Source: Halieaceae bacterium
GTDB taxonomy: Bacteria; Pseudomonadota; Gammaproteobacteria; Pseudomonadales; Halieaceae
DNA length: 61,862 nt
Reading direction: 5' to 3'
NCBI GenBank assembly: GCA_024640505.1
Contig: JAHEEV010000013.1
Location: forward strand, 1-61,862
Part shown: piece after piece, positions 40,480 to 48,306 of the stretch
Layout of the letters: each line of letters begins with the position of its first letter
Numbering within the stretch: the first letter of the stretch is position 1
Made by a program: the position numbers and the translations under genes
The notes under the pieces: model-generated
What the model saw: only the letters and a program-made list of their open reading frames with translations
Databases searched by the model: none
What the model was told of the DNA's origin: nothing

Positions 40480-42021
40480 TCAGCTCATCCAGCGCCCGAT
40501 CGGGGTCTTGACCCAGATGAAGTCCATCAGCTTCTTCATGCCCTCGGCGCTTTTGGCGCTGTAGGGGTAGCCGTTCTGCATCTTGCCGCCGAAGCGGTCG
40601 ATGACGATGGGCATCTCGTGGCAGTAACCGCGGATACCCTTCTTGCCGTTGACCTGCCCCAGGCCGGAGTTTTTCTTGCCGCCGAAGGGCGCGGCGGGGA
40701 TGCCGTAGCTCAGGGCCATATCGTTGACACTGCAGGACCCGGTATCGATGGCTGCGGCCAGGCGGTAGCCCTTCTCCTTGTCCTTTGTCCAGACATTGCC
40801 GTTGAGCCCGAACTCGGAATCGTTGGCCAGGGCCAGGGCCTGCTCCTCGTTTTTCACCTTCTGGAGGCACAGAATCGGGCCGAAGGTCTCCAGCAGCATG
40901 ATGTCCATGCTGTTGTCTACTTCCGTGATGACGGTGGGTTCGTAGTACAGGCCGGGCAGGTCGGGGTTGCGCCGGCCGCCCATCAGGATATTGGCCCCCT
41001 TGGCCCGCGCGTCCTCCACGTGAGCCTCGATGATCGCCAGCTGCCGGTCCCAGAACACGGCGCCGATGTCCTCGTCCCAGCCGTGCTGTGGTCCCTGGCG
41101 CAGGCCTTTGCCCTTTTCCAGCACCAGGCGCAGGAATTCGTCATAGACCTCCTCCACCACGTAGATCCGCTCGGTCCCGCAGCAGTAGTGCCCGGTATTC
41201 ATGCAGGAACCCACCCAGGCGCCATCGGCAGCCCGGTCCAGGTCTGCGTCGGCGCAGACGATCATGGCGTCGTTGCCGCCCAGTTCCAGGGTGCAGGGCA
41301 TCAGTCGGCTGGCACAGGCCTCGGCCACCTTGCGTCCGGTGGCCACACTGCCGGTAAAGGACACCTTGTCGACCCCGCCGCGCACGATCGCGGCGCCGGT
41401 CTCCCCGTCGCCCAGCAGCACCTGCAGCACACCGTCGGGCAGTCCTGCTTCGCGGAAGATATCCTCGGCCAGTTTGGCGGAATAGGGGGTGACCTCTGAA
41501 CCCTTGGCCACCACCGTGTTGCCCGCCAGGATGGCCTGGGCTGCCTGGTTCATGACCAGCACAAAGGGCCCGTTCCAGGGGGTTATCAGCCCCACCACGC
41601 CGAGGGGTTTGTAGACGATCCGCAGCTGCTTCATGAGTCCCATGAGGCCATGTACCTTGCGCTTGCGGGGTTTGAGGAAGTTTTCCGCGTTCTTGGCGTA
41701 GTAGCAGAGCTGGTCTGCCACAGAGAACACCTCCATGCTCATGGCATCGGTGCGGGCCTTGCCGGTCTCCGCCACCACGGTGTCGATGACTTCGTCCTGT
41801 CGCCGGAGCAGGATTTTGAGGGCATTCTGCACGATGGCGGCCCGTTCCCGCATGGGGGTGGCCGCCCAGGCCTTCTGTGCCGTGCGGGCCCGGTTGATCG
41901 CGGCCGCGACGTCCTCCTCGTTGGCACAGACCAGCTCCCCTGTGGGCTCCAGGGTAACCGGGCTGCGCAGTTGCAGATGGCGACGTGAGTCGGTGGACTC
42001 GATCGGTTCGTAGATGGACAT
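40480..42021 (-). CDS. Aldehyde dehydrogenase family protein
   Basis: NAD(P)-dependent oxidation of an aldehyde to an acid. From the ATG at 42021 (MSIYEPIESTDS) the 513-residue product has the cofactor-binding FTGSVATGRKVAEACA, the general base Glu in TLELGGNDAMIVCADADL, and the nucleophile Cys in MNTGHYCCGTERIYV (His where Gln is usual in the GQxC motif). LLETFGPILCLQKV marks the C-terminal part. Frame open upstream but without similarity. Substrate unknown. Confidence 0.85.
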   Translation of the reverse strand: MSIYEPIESTDSRRHLQLRSPVTLEPTGELVCANEEDVAAAINRARTAQKAWAATPMRERAAIVQNALKILLRRQDEVIDTVVAETGKARTDAMSMEVFSVADQLCYYAKNAENFLKPRKRKVHGLMGLMKQLRIVYKPLGVVGLITPWNGPFVLVMNQAAQAILAGNTVVAKGSEVTPYSAKLAEDIFREAGLPDGVLQVLLGDGETGAAIVRGGVDKVSFTGSVATGRKVAEACASRLMPCTLELGGNDAMIVCADADLDRAADGAWVGSCMNTGHYCCGTERIYVVEEVYDEFLRLVLEKGKGLRQGPQHGWDEDIGAVFWDRQLAIIEAHVEDARAKGANILMGGRRNPDLPGLYYEPTVITEVDNSMDIMLLETFGPILCLQKVKNEEQALALANDSEFGLNGNVWTKDKEKGYRLAAAIDTGSCSVNDMALSYGIPAAPFGGKKNSGLGQVNGKKGIRGYCHEMPIVIDRFGGKMQNGYPYSAKSAEGMKKLMDFIWVKTPIGRWMS

Positions 42022-42154
42022 GGCGTATGTCTCGCAAATAGGCTGAGGGCCCAAACTAATACCCATTAGTTTGGCTGTCAATGGCCTGGCACGCTGGGCA
42101 GTGCCTCGCAGATGCGCTACCTTTGCGGAAAAGAGAACGCACATCGGGGGGGCT

Positions 42155-42526
42155 ATGCCGCAGCTGGTGCTGTTGACGGGTTTGCTGGTTGCCGGAATCA
42201 GTCTTTTCCTGATGGTCAGGCCATCGGTAATGGCGGGCCTGCTGGACCGGGTGTTCGGTTCCACCTGGCTCTATGGAGCAGCCCTGTTACGGCTGTTGCT
42301 GGGCGCTGTCCTGATCGGTTCGGCAGACACCGTGCGCTACCCGTTAGTTGTCGAGTCGTTTGGCTGGCTTTTCGTCCTGGGTGGCCTGACCCTGGTTGCA
42401 GTTCCGCAGCCGGTGCTGCTGCGCATGGTCGGCTGGTTCGGGCAGCTCCCGCCCGCGGCCACTAGATCGTGGTTGGCAGTCGCGCTTCTTATCGGCCTGT
42501 TCCTCGTTTATGCCGGTCTGGCGTGA
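42155..42526 (+). CDS. Small integral membrane protein, unknown function
   Basis: The 123-residue protein from the ATG at 42155 (MPQLVLLTGLLVAGISLFL), preceded by a G-rich Shine-Dalgarno-like run, has about four hydrophobic helices (around 1-20, 40-60, 65-85 and 100-122). I recognise no catalytic motif. An earlier in-frame start at 42071 would add a hydrophilic segment unlike the rest. It lies between the divergent aldehyde dehydrogenase and a ZIP transporter. Confidence 0.6.
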   Translation: MPQLVLLTGLLVAGISLFLMVRPSVMAGLLDRVFGSTWLYGAALLRLLLGAVLIGSADTVRYPLVVESFGWLFVLGGLTLVAVPQPVLLRMVGWFGQLPPAATRSWLAVALLIGLFLVYAGLA

Positions 42527-42608
42527 GACCCGGACAACAACGGCCATTACAGGCCGTGCTTAATATGAAATAATCGGCCGCTTTTTTCATCGACGACACC
42601 GTGAATCC

Positions 42609-43454
42609 ATGACCGCGTCACCCACGCTCATACTGTCCGCCTACTGCCTGGCCATCGCAGGGTTCTCGATGGCGGGCGGGCTGTTGCCAAACCTGGTCCG
42701 GATGACCCACACCCGCACCCAGGTGATCATGAGTTTTGTCGCCGGCCTCATGTTGGGGGTGGCTTTTTACCACCTTCTGCCCCACAGCATCAGCATGGGC
42801 GTCAGCGAGCACGCGGCCGACGATACCGTGTGGTGGCTCATGATCGGTCTGATCACGATGCTGTTGCTGCTGCGGATGTTCCATTTCCACCAGCACGATT
42901 TCAGCCTGGAGGAGGACCACCATCACGATCATCATCCGCCGCCTCATGAACGTGCTGCCCACCGTCTGAGCTGGGTGGGTATCGCGCTGGGACTGGCCGT
43001 GCATACCCTGATCGACGGCGTGGCCCTGGGAGCGGTCATGCAGGGAGATCATGGCCGGCAGACCGGGTTCATCGGTATCGGCGTGTTTCTCGCCATCCTG
43101 TTGCACAAACCCCTGGACGCGCTGTCGATCACCACGCTGATGGAGGCGGGCGGCTGGAGCCGCAGGGCGCGCGGGATCACCAACCTGCTGTTCGCGTTGA
43201 TGTGTCCCCTGGGGGCCCTGTTGTTCTACTTCGGCGTAGACCTGTTGGGGGAGGGGCGTCATGCCGTGGTCGCCGGGGCTCTGGCTTTCTCCGCGGGCGC
43301 ATTCATCTGTATCGCGCTGAGCGACCTGCTGCCGGAAGTCCACTTCCACAGCCACGACCGGGGCAAATTGACCCTCGCGTTCCTGCTCGGTATCGTGCTG
43401 GCCTATGCCATCGGCAGCTTCGAACCGGCGAGCCTGCATCTCGCCGTTCATTGA
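42609..43454 (+). CDS. ZIP-family metal transporter
   Basis: The 281-residue membrane protein has the two ZIP metal-site helices: HTLIDGVALGAVMQG (near residue 135) and LHKPLDALSITTLM (near 165), and a His-rich cytoplasmic loop (HHHDHHPPPHERAAHR) between helices 3 and 4. ZIP proteins move Zn2+ or other divalent cations into the cytosol. The bacterial ZupT family is the nearest comparison; the metal is not determined. Confidence 0.85.
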   Translation: MTASPTLILSAYCLAIAGFSMAGGLLPNLVRMTHTRTQVIMSFVAGLMLGVAFYHLLPHSISMGVSEHAADDTVWWLMIGLITMLLLLRMFHFHQHDFSLEEDHHHDHHPPPHERAAHRLSWVGIALGLAVHTLIDGVALGAVMQGDHGRQTGFIGIGVFLAILLHKPLDALSITTLMEAGGWSRRARGITNLLFALMCPLGALLFYFGVDLLGEGRHAVVAGALAFSAGAFICIALSDLLPEVHFHSHDRGKLTLAFLLGIVLAYAIGSFEPASLHLAVH

Positions 43455-43471
43455 GTGGCAGGAGAATTCCC

Positions 43472-43921
43472 ATGGTAAGGCGCGTCATCTATCCACCCGT
43501 CTGGCTGTTGATCGGGCTGATCCTCACCTTCGTGCTCAACGAGTTTTTCCCGGGTGTGCGGTTCACCAGCCTGGAGGGACAGGTCGTGGGGGGCATCGTG
43601 ATCCTGATCGGCCTGGTTCTGCTGGTGACCGCCAATGGTCTGTTCACCCGCGCTGGAACTGACGTGATTCCCTTCAGGGATGTGACGGCGCTGGTCACTA
43701 ACGGTGTCTATCGCTACTCACGCAATCCCATGTACCTGGGGATGGCGGCGGTGCTGCTGGGTTGCGCCATTACCGTAGGAGCAGCAACGGCGTTGCTGAT
43801 CACCCCCGTTTTCATGGCGATTATCGAAGTGCGCTTCATTCGTCCCGAGGAGGCGATGCTGCGGGGCCTGTTCCCGCAGGAGTACCCTGCCTATTGTGCG
43901 CGGGTACGTCGCTGGATCTAG
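43472..43921 (+). CDS. Isoprenylcysteine carboxyl methyltransferase-like membrane protein
   Basis: The 149-residue product from the ATG at 43472 (MVRRVIYPPVWLLIGL) has three or four membrane helices and the S-adenosylmethionine-binding signature of the ICMT/PEMT family: GVYRYSRNPMYLGM and EVRFIRPEEAMLRGLFPQEY. Bacterial members methylate small or lipid substrates that are mostly unknown. It follows the ZIP gene by 17 bases. Its last 86 bases overlap the end of the convergent rhodanese gene. Confidence 0.8.
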   Translation: MVRRVIYPPVWLLIGLILTFVLNEFFPGVRFTSLEGQVVGGIVILIGLVLLVTANGLFTRAGTDVIPFRDVTALVTNGVYRYSRNPMYLGMAAVLLGCAITVGAATALLITPVFMAIIEVRFIRPEEAMLRGLFPQEYPAYCARVRRWI

Positions 43922-44258
43922 GGGGTCTCGCCGCCAACCTCCGCGCGTTCTCCAGACTGCCGGCATTGGTCACATTCGTATACCCCAGTACCTGCAACTG
44001 CTGACGGGCCATCTCGGCACGGCCGCCCACGGCGCAGTACAGGTAGATGGGTGCGTCCTTCTGTAATCCGAGAGCTTTTACACCCGCTACAATGGCATCA
44101 TAGGGGATCAGCCGGGCCTGGGGCAGATGCCCCTGTTGATACTCCGCCGGGGTTCGTACGTCGATCCAGACGGCATCCGCGGGTGCCTGTGCCAGTGCGG
44201 TGAGGTGCACCAGCACAGCGGTGAGGAGCAGTACTGCAGCTGTCGCGCGTGACAGCAT
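43836..44258 (-). CDS. Periplasmic rhodanese-like protein
   Basis: The 140-residue protein has a signal peptide (MLSRATAAVLLLTAVLVHL, cleavage near residue 23) and one rhodanese domain: VWIDVRTPAEYQQGHLPQA, active-site Cys in IYLYCAVGGRAEMA, and GYTNVTNAGSLENA. PspE-type proteins transfer sulfur in the periplasm. The domain ends near residue 108; the remaining Pro/Ala/Arg-rich tail is encoded antisense to the ICMT-like gene and may be an accidental extension. It starts 14 bases after hemH, so the two are co-transcribed. Confidence 0.8.
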   Translation of the reverse strand: MLSRATAAVLLLTAVLVHLTALAQAPADAVWIDVRTPAEYQQGHLPQARLIPYDAIVAGVKALGLQKDAPIYLYCAVGGRAEMARQQLQVLGYTNVTNAGSLENARRLAARPPRSSDVPAHNRQGTPAGTGPAASPPRDE

Positions 44259-44272
44259 GCCCGGGTCGGGAT

Positions 44273-45358
44273 TCAGGACCTGGCGCCCAGGGCGCGGGCC
44301 CGCGACTGAGTCGCGGCCGGATCCGCGGCTGTGGCGTCCAGCCAGCCCGTCAGCTGCTCCTCCACCAGGGTAGTCAGGGCAGCGACGTGTCCGGGCTCGG
44401 CGTTGAGACAGGGAATGTATTCGTAACGTTCACCGCCTGATTCCAGGAAATAATCGCGGTTCTCCACCCCGATCTCCTCCAGGGTCTCCAGGCAGTCGGA
44501 CGAGAACCCCGGGCAGATCATCTGCACTGACCGGACGCCTGCGCCCGGCAGTGCCTTGAGGGTCTCGTCGGTATAGGGTTGCAGCCACTCTTCGCGGCCG
44601 AACCGGGACTGGAATGTCACGAGGTAGTCGGATTCGGCCAGCCCCAGGGCCTCTGCCACCAGGCGCGTGGTTTTGTGACAGTGGCAGAAGTAGGGGTCAC
44701 CCTCATCCAGGTAGCGGCGGGGTTCACCGTGATAGGAGAAGATCAGTCGGTCCGCGGCACCGTGTTGCTCACGGTGCACGCGAATGCTGTCAGCCAATGC
44801 CCGGATATAGGCCGGATGGTCGTGGTAGCTGCTCACAAACCGCAGCTCCGGCAGCCAGCGCCGCCGGGTGAAATCCGCTGCCAGCGCGTCGAAGGTGGAG
44901 CCGGTGGTGGGACCGCTGTACTGAGGGTAGAGCGGGAGGACCACCAGTTTGCGAACGCCGCGAGTCAGCATTCCCTGCACCACGTCGGCTATGGCGGGAG
45001 TGCCGTAGCGCATGGCGAAATCGACAATGACGCTGTCCCCATGCCGCTCCCCCAGGGCCGCCTGCAGAGCTTCTGCCTGGGCCCGGGTATTGAGCAGCAG
45101 TGGTGAGCCCTTGTCGGTCCATACGGTGCGGTAGGCAGCGGCAGAGCGAGACGGACGGACGTTCAGGATGATCCCGTTGAGGATGAACCACCATAACAGC
45201 CGGGGGACCTCCACCACGCGCGGGTCGGCGAGGAACTCTTTCAGATAGGCGCGCAGCGGTTTTCTCTCCGGTGCGTCCGGTGTGCCGAGGTTGGTGACCA
45301 GAATGCCAATCCGGGGCGGCTGGCTGTGATCGAAGTGGGATGTGCCGGTATATTTCAT
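44273..45358 (-). CDS. hemH: Ferrochelatase
   Basis: Inserts Fe2+ into protoporphyrin IX, the last step of heme b synthesis; the many cytochromes nearby depend on it. The 361-residue protein has GILVTNLGTPDAP, LPLYPQYSGPTTGSTFDAL, the metal-binding His in IFSYHGEPRRYL, and the CPGFSSDCLETLEEI motif with its Glu. Full length. It is transcribed with the rhodanese gene. Confidence 0.95.
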   Translation of the reverse strand: MKYTGTSHFDHSQPPRIGILVTNLGTPDAPERKPLRAYLKEFLADPRVVEVPRLLWWFILNGIILNVRPSRSAAAYRTVWTDKGSPLLLNTRAQAEALQAALGERHGDSVIVDFAMRYGTPAIADVVQGMLTRGVRKLVVLPLYPQYSGPTTGSTFDALAADFTRRRWLPELRFVSSYHDHPAYIRALADSIRVHREQHGAADRLIFSYHGEPRRYLDEGDPYFCHCHKTTRLVAEALGLAESDYLVTFQSRFGREEWLQPYTDETLKALPGAGVRSVQMICPGFSSDCLETLEEIGVENRDYFLESGGERYEYIPCLNAEPGHVAALTTLVEEQLTGWLDATAADPAATQSRARALGARS

Positions 45359-45605
45359 GCTGCCGCCAATATACGTGCGCGCCGCACAGATGCCAAGCGG
45401 CCGGACAGCCCCTCCGGACCGCAGTCGTCAAAACAGTTCATCGCGGGATTCCTGCACTTCGTCGACGAGCCGGCACAGCTCGCCGAAACCGCCTGTTAAA
45501 CCCGATCGGAAATGCCTAATTTTACTCCCCGAAGCAGGTGAAACGGAGTTGAAACCTGCCCTCAAACGGAAAAAACAAATTACCGAGAAGGTAGGGAGAT
45601 CGAAA

Positions 45606-45956
45606 ATGAACATATCTGTGAAATCAATGACAGTACCGCTGGTTTTTCTGGCCCTGGCCGCCGGCACCTCAGCGCTGAAGGCTGAAACGCTTGACGAGAC
45701 CCGCGTGCAGGGCACGCAACAGAACGCCCCCTCTGTCGCCGTTCGCTATGGCGATCTGGATTTGAACTCCGAGGCGGGTCGCGATGCGTTGAACGCGCGG
45801 CTCAGCATGGCGGCCAGGAACGTGTGTGACCACCACGGTTATGCCCGCACCGGGTCGCTGAGCTACCACGCCCAGACCAAAGCCTGCTATGACGAGGCGT
45901 TGACGGCGGCCCTGAGCCAGGTCAACTCAGGACAGCTGGCCGCCAACGTCGATTGA
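45606..45956 (+). CDS. UrcA family secreted protein
   Basis: The 116-residue product from the ATG at 45606 (MNISVKSMTVPLVFLALAAG) has a signal peptide and the UrcA core: VRYGDLDLNSEAGRDALNAR, then AARNVCD and ACYDEAL with two conserved cysteines likely to form a disulfide. UrcA proteins are small periplasmic proteins of unknown function. AGGGAG at 45594-45599 is the ribosome-binding site. It is convergent with mtrC. Confidence 0.8.
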   Translation: MNISVKSMTVPLVFLALAAGTSALKAETLDETRVQGTQQNAPSVAVRYGDLDLNSEAGRDALNARLSMAARNVCDHHGYARTGSLSYHAQTKACYDEALTAALSQVNSGQLAANVD

Positions 45957-45991
45957 GTGTTTGTGTCCCTGCTACCCCTGGTGGGGACACG

Positions 45992-46024
45992 CCAGGTAAC
46001 GGCCCCGCGGGGGTCGTTACCTGG
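45992..46024. terminator. Strong hairpin between convergent urcA-like gene and mtrC
   Basis: Fifteen-base arms (45992-46006, CCAGGTAACGGCCCC, and 46010-46024) pair with one wobble around GCG. The right arm contains the TAA stop of mtrC. Neither side has a T-run, so it may act as a transcript 3'-end stabiliser or with Rho instead of as a classic intrinsic terminator. Confidence 0.55.
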
Positions 46025-48287
46025 GATTATGCACGTCGGCCACGTCGGCATTGCGGCCCTCGCCGTGACAGACGCTGCACTCCTCGATTACTTCACCCTC
46101 ATCAATAGCGGCCTGGGTCGTCGCAAAACTACCGCCATTGGACTGCATGTGGGATTTGGCAATCGTATCGTCGTGGCAGCTGGAGCAGACGGCGGTTGTC
46201 GGTGTCATGACCGTGTCGTCAGCCGGGTCCGCCCGATCGTCCCCGGTATCCACCGTGGTTCCCAGCACGCTGCCTGCCAGTGGCAGGGTAAAGCTGTCGT
46301 CGGTGTGGCAAGCTGTGCAATTGGACAGGTCACCCGGGTAGTGCACCTGATCCTCGTCGTAGACGTAGGTGGTGAAGCCCATGAAGCCTACGATCTGCAG
46401 CGGGTTCTCCCGGATACCGGCCGCATGGATACCGTGAACCATGACCTTGAAGTCCAGGGTTTCCTCCTGCTTGCCATCGGTGGGCGGATTGGAAGCGTCA
46501 TCCCTTACCCTGCGATCCGTATTGCGGGGGTTGTGGCAGGTCACACAGCTGTCGATATTGTCCGACCGGTTGCCGCCATGGAAGTCGAGGTGGCCGTGGC
46601 AGGTCAGGCAGTTGCCGAGATCGACCACCTGGCGGCGATCTTCCGCGCTGCCGCCTGCTTCGTCGATGGAGAAAAATTTGACTTCGTTGGTCAGGGGCAC
46701 TTCCTCCAGTTCCCCCTCACCATGCAGGTCCACGACCGGGTGACCTTCGACCGTGGCGGCACCGCTGCCCGAGGCGGCCACGCCGGGCGCCTGACTGCCG
46801 TCGGGAATCGCGACAGGCAGGGTGACGGAGTAGGTGCCATCGCCGTTGTCCACGGAATCGGCCAGGGCGTCTGCCTGCACCTGGCTGGCATTGTCGCCTT
46901 CGTTGCCCGTATTGGTGTAATCGCTCGTACTCCAGGCGATTCCCACCGCCACGCGCGCCCCGTCGCCGGTGAATGCCGGGTCATTCTTGAGGTCGTAATC
47001 CTCGCCGGTTGTCGGATCGCTGACCCTGAAGGTGACCACGGGCTGTTCGCCGGGCATGCTGTTGTCCACGCTGAGGATCTCGGCCGCGAAGGTCGCGCGG
47101 GCCTCGTCCAGGGGTATCCGGTGGCTGTCTGCGATGCTTCCCGCAAAACCGCTCTCCGAGTGACAGCTGGCACAATCGGCATCGTCCTGGCCGCTGATAT
47201 GCCGGGTGGCACCCTCACCGTCGTGGCAGCTGCCGCAGACTGCCCCGGAGGGCACCTCGGCCCAGTTGTCGCCCTGGCTGGTGATCGTCAGGTCGTCGCG
47301 TCCTGCGCCCGTAGAGGAGCCCGCATGACAGTTCACACAATTGCGGATGTCCTGGGGGTAGTGGAGCATGGAATAATCATGTCCGCCGACGATGTACTCG
47401 CCCCCCGCAACCACGCTGGGCAGGTTGGCGCCCATGTGGATCTTGTGGATCATCACCTTCATGTCCACCGTGTTGGTGCTGCTGGCGTCGGTGGAGCCAG
47501 GGTTGTGGCACGTCACGCAGTACTTCACTTCCACCCTGCGGCCATGGATTCTCAGCGGGTCGTGGCAGCTGTTGCAGTTATCGGTGGCGGCGATGTCCAT
47601 GGACATCAGTCCGTCGGTAGCCCCGGTGGCCGGAACAAAGTCATAAGTCGGGTTGACATAAACCTGTGCATTGTCAAATTGCATGCCGAGTCGATGCACC
47701 AGATCAGGGTCGTAGCTGAGGTCAAGGCCCTCGGTTTCCGCCTGGTCCAGTATCTCCTCGTCGAGGTCCTTTACATTCAGGACCATCCGATAGCGGTAGG
47801 TGCCATCGCCGTTATTGGTGAACTCGCCATCGTCCGTATTGCGCACGCCTTCGTAGGTGGCCTGCAGCCGGGGTTCAGTGCCGGGACCCTCATCGGGATC
47901 TGGGTCTCCGACCCGGTTGACATAGGATTGCCAGGTGCCGGTGGAATTGCCCAGCGGACTGGTCTGCAGTTTCGCAACGATAAAGCGCACGTCGTCTTTG
48001 GTGAGATCGGTGATGGCGGTATCGTTGCCGTCGGCCACCTGGAAGTCGATTACCGCCCGGCCGTCATCGGGGATGGTAACCTCAGTAATGAACGCCCGCA
48101 GTTCCTCCGCTTCGGCATAGGGCACGGCGCTGGGCGCAGGTGGAATCGGCGTCGGTGGCACTGGCTGCCCGGGGGACTCCGGCCCCGGCTCGACGCCCGC
48201 GGCGCGGTCACCACCGCCCCCGCCACCACAGGCGACGAGGAGGCCGATCAGGCCAGCCATTATCCAATTGCGCATCAATGTAGCCAT
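46017..48287 (-). CDS. mtrC: MtrC/OmcA-family decaheme surface lipoprotein
   Basis: Terminal reductase of an outer-membrane electron conduit. The 756-residue protein starts at 48287 behind GAGAGGAAAGCA. Its lipobox LLVAC puts the lipid Cys at residue 20. The architecture is that of MtrC: a beta domain (about 60-225), five hemes (C238, C257, C317, C351, C372), a second beta domain (about 400-545), five more hemes (C560, C581, C657, C701, C737). Ten CXXCH in all. The second beta domain has no cysteine, so the CX8C disulfide of Shewanella MtrC/OmcA is missing. It is last in the operon, 19 bases after mtrB. Confidence 0.88.
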   Translation of the reverse strand: MATLMRNWIMAGLIGLLVACGGGGGGDRAAGVEPGPESPGQPVPPTPIPPAPSAVPYAEAEELRAFITEVTIPDDGRAVIDFQVADGNDTAITDLTKDDVRFIVAKLQTSPLGNSTGTWQSYVNRVGDPDPDEGPGTEPRLQATYEGVRNTDDGEFTNNGDGTYRYRMVLNVKDLDEEILDQAETEGLDLSYDPDLVHRLGMQFDNAQVYVNPTYDFVPATGATDGLMSMDIAATDNCNSCHDPLRIHGRRVEVKYCVTCHNPGSTDASSTNTVDMKVMIHKIHMGANLPSVVAGGEYIVGGHDYSMLHYPQDIRNCVNCHAGSSTGAGRDDLTITSQGDNWAEVPSGAVCGSCHDGEGATRHISGQDDADCASCHSESGFAGSIADSHRIPLDEARATFAAEILSVDNSMPGEQPVVTFRVSDPTTGEDYDLKNDPAFTGDGARVAVGIAWSTSDYTNTGNEGDNASQVQADALADSVDNGDGTYSVTLPVAIPDGSQAPGVAASGSGAATVEGHPVVDLHGEGELEEVPLTNEVKFFSIDEAGGSAEDRRQVVDLGNCLTCHGHLDFHGGNRSDNIDSCVTCHNPRNTDRRVRDDASNPPTDGKQEETLDFKVMVHGIHAAGIRENPLQIVGFMGFTTYVYDEDQVHYPGDLSNCTACHTDDSFTLPLAGSVLGTTVDTGDDRADPADDTVMTPTTAVCSSCHDDTIAKSHMQSNGGSFATTQAAIDEGEVIEECSVCHGEGRNADVADVHNPR

Positions 48288-48306
48288 TGCTTTCCTCTCC
48301 CGGGCC

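Noticed and set aside
45429..45445. Third copy of the family 2 hairpin loop
   Set aside because: TCAAAACAGTTCATC resembles the loop core GCTCAAACAGTTCATT, but no pairing arms flank it, so it may be chance or a decayed copy.
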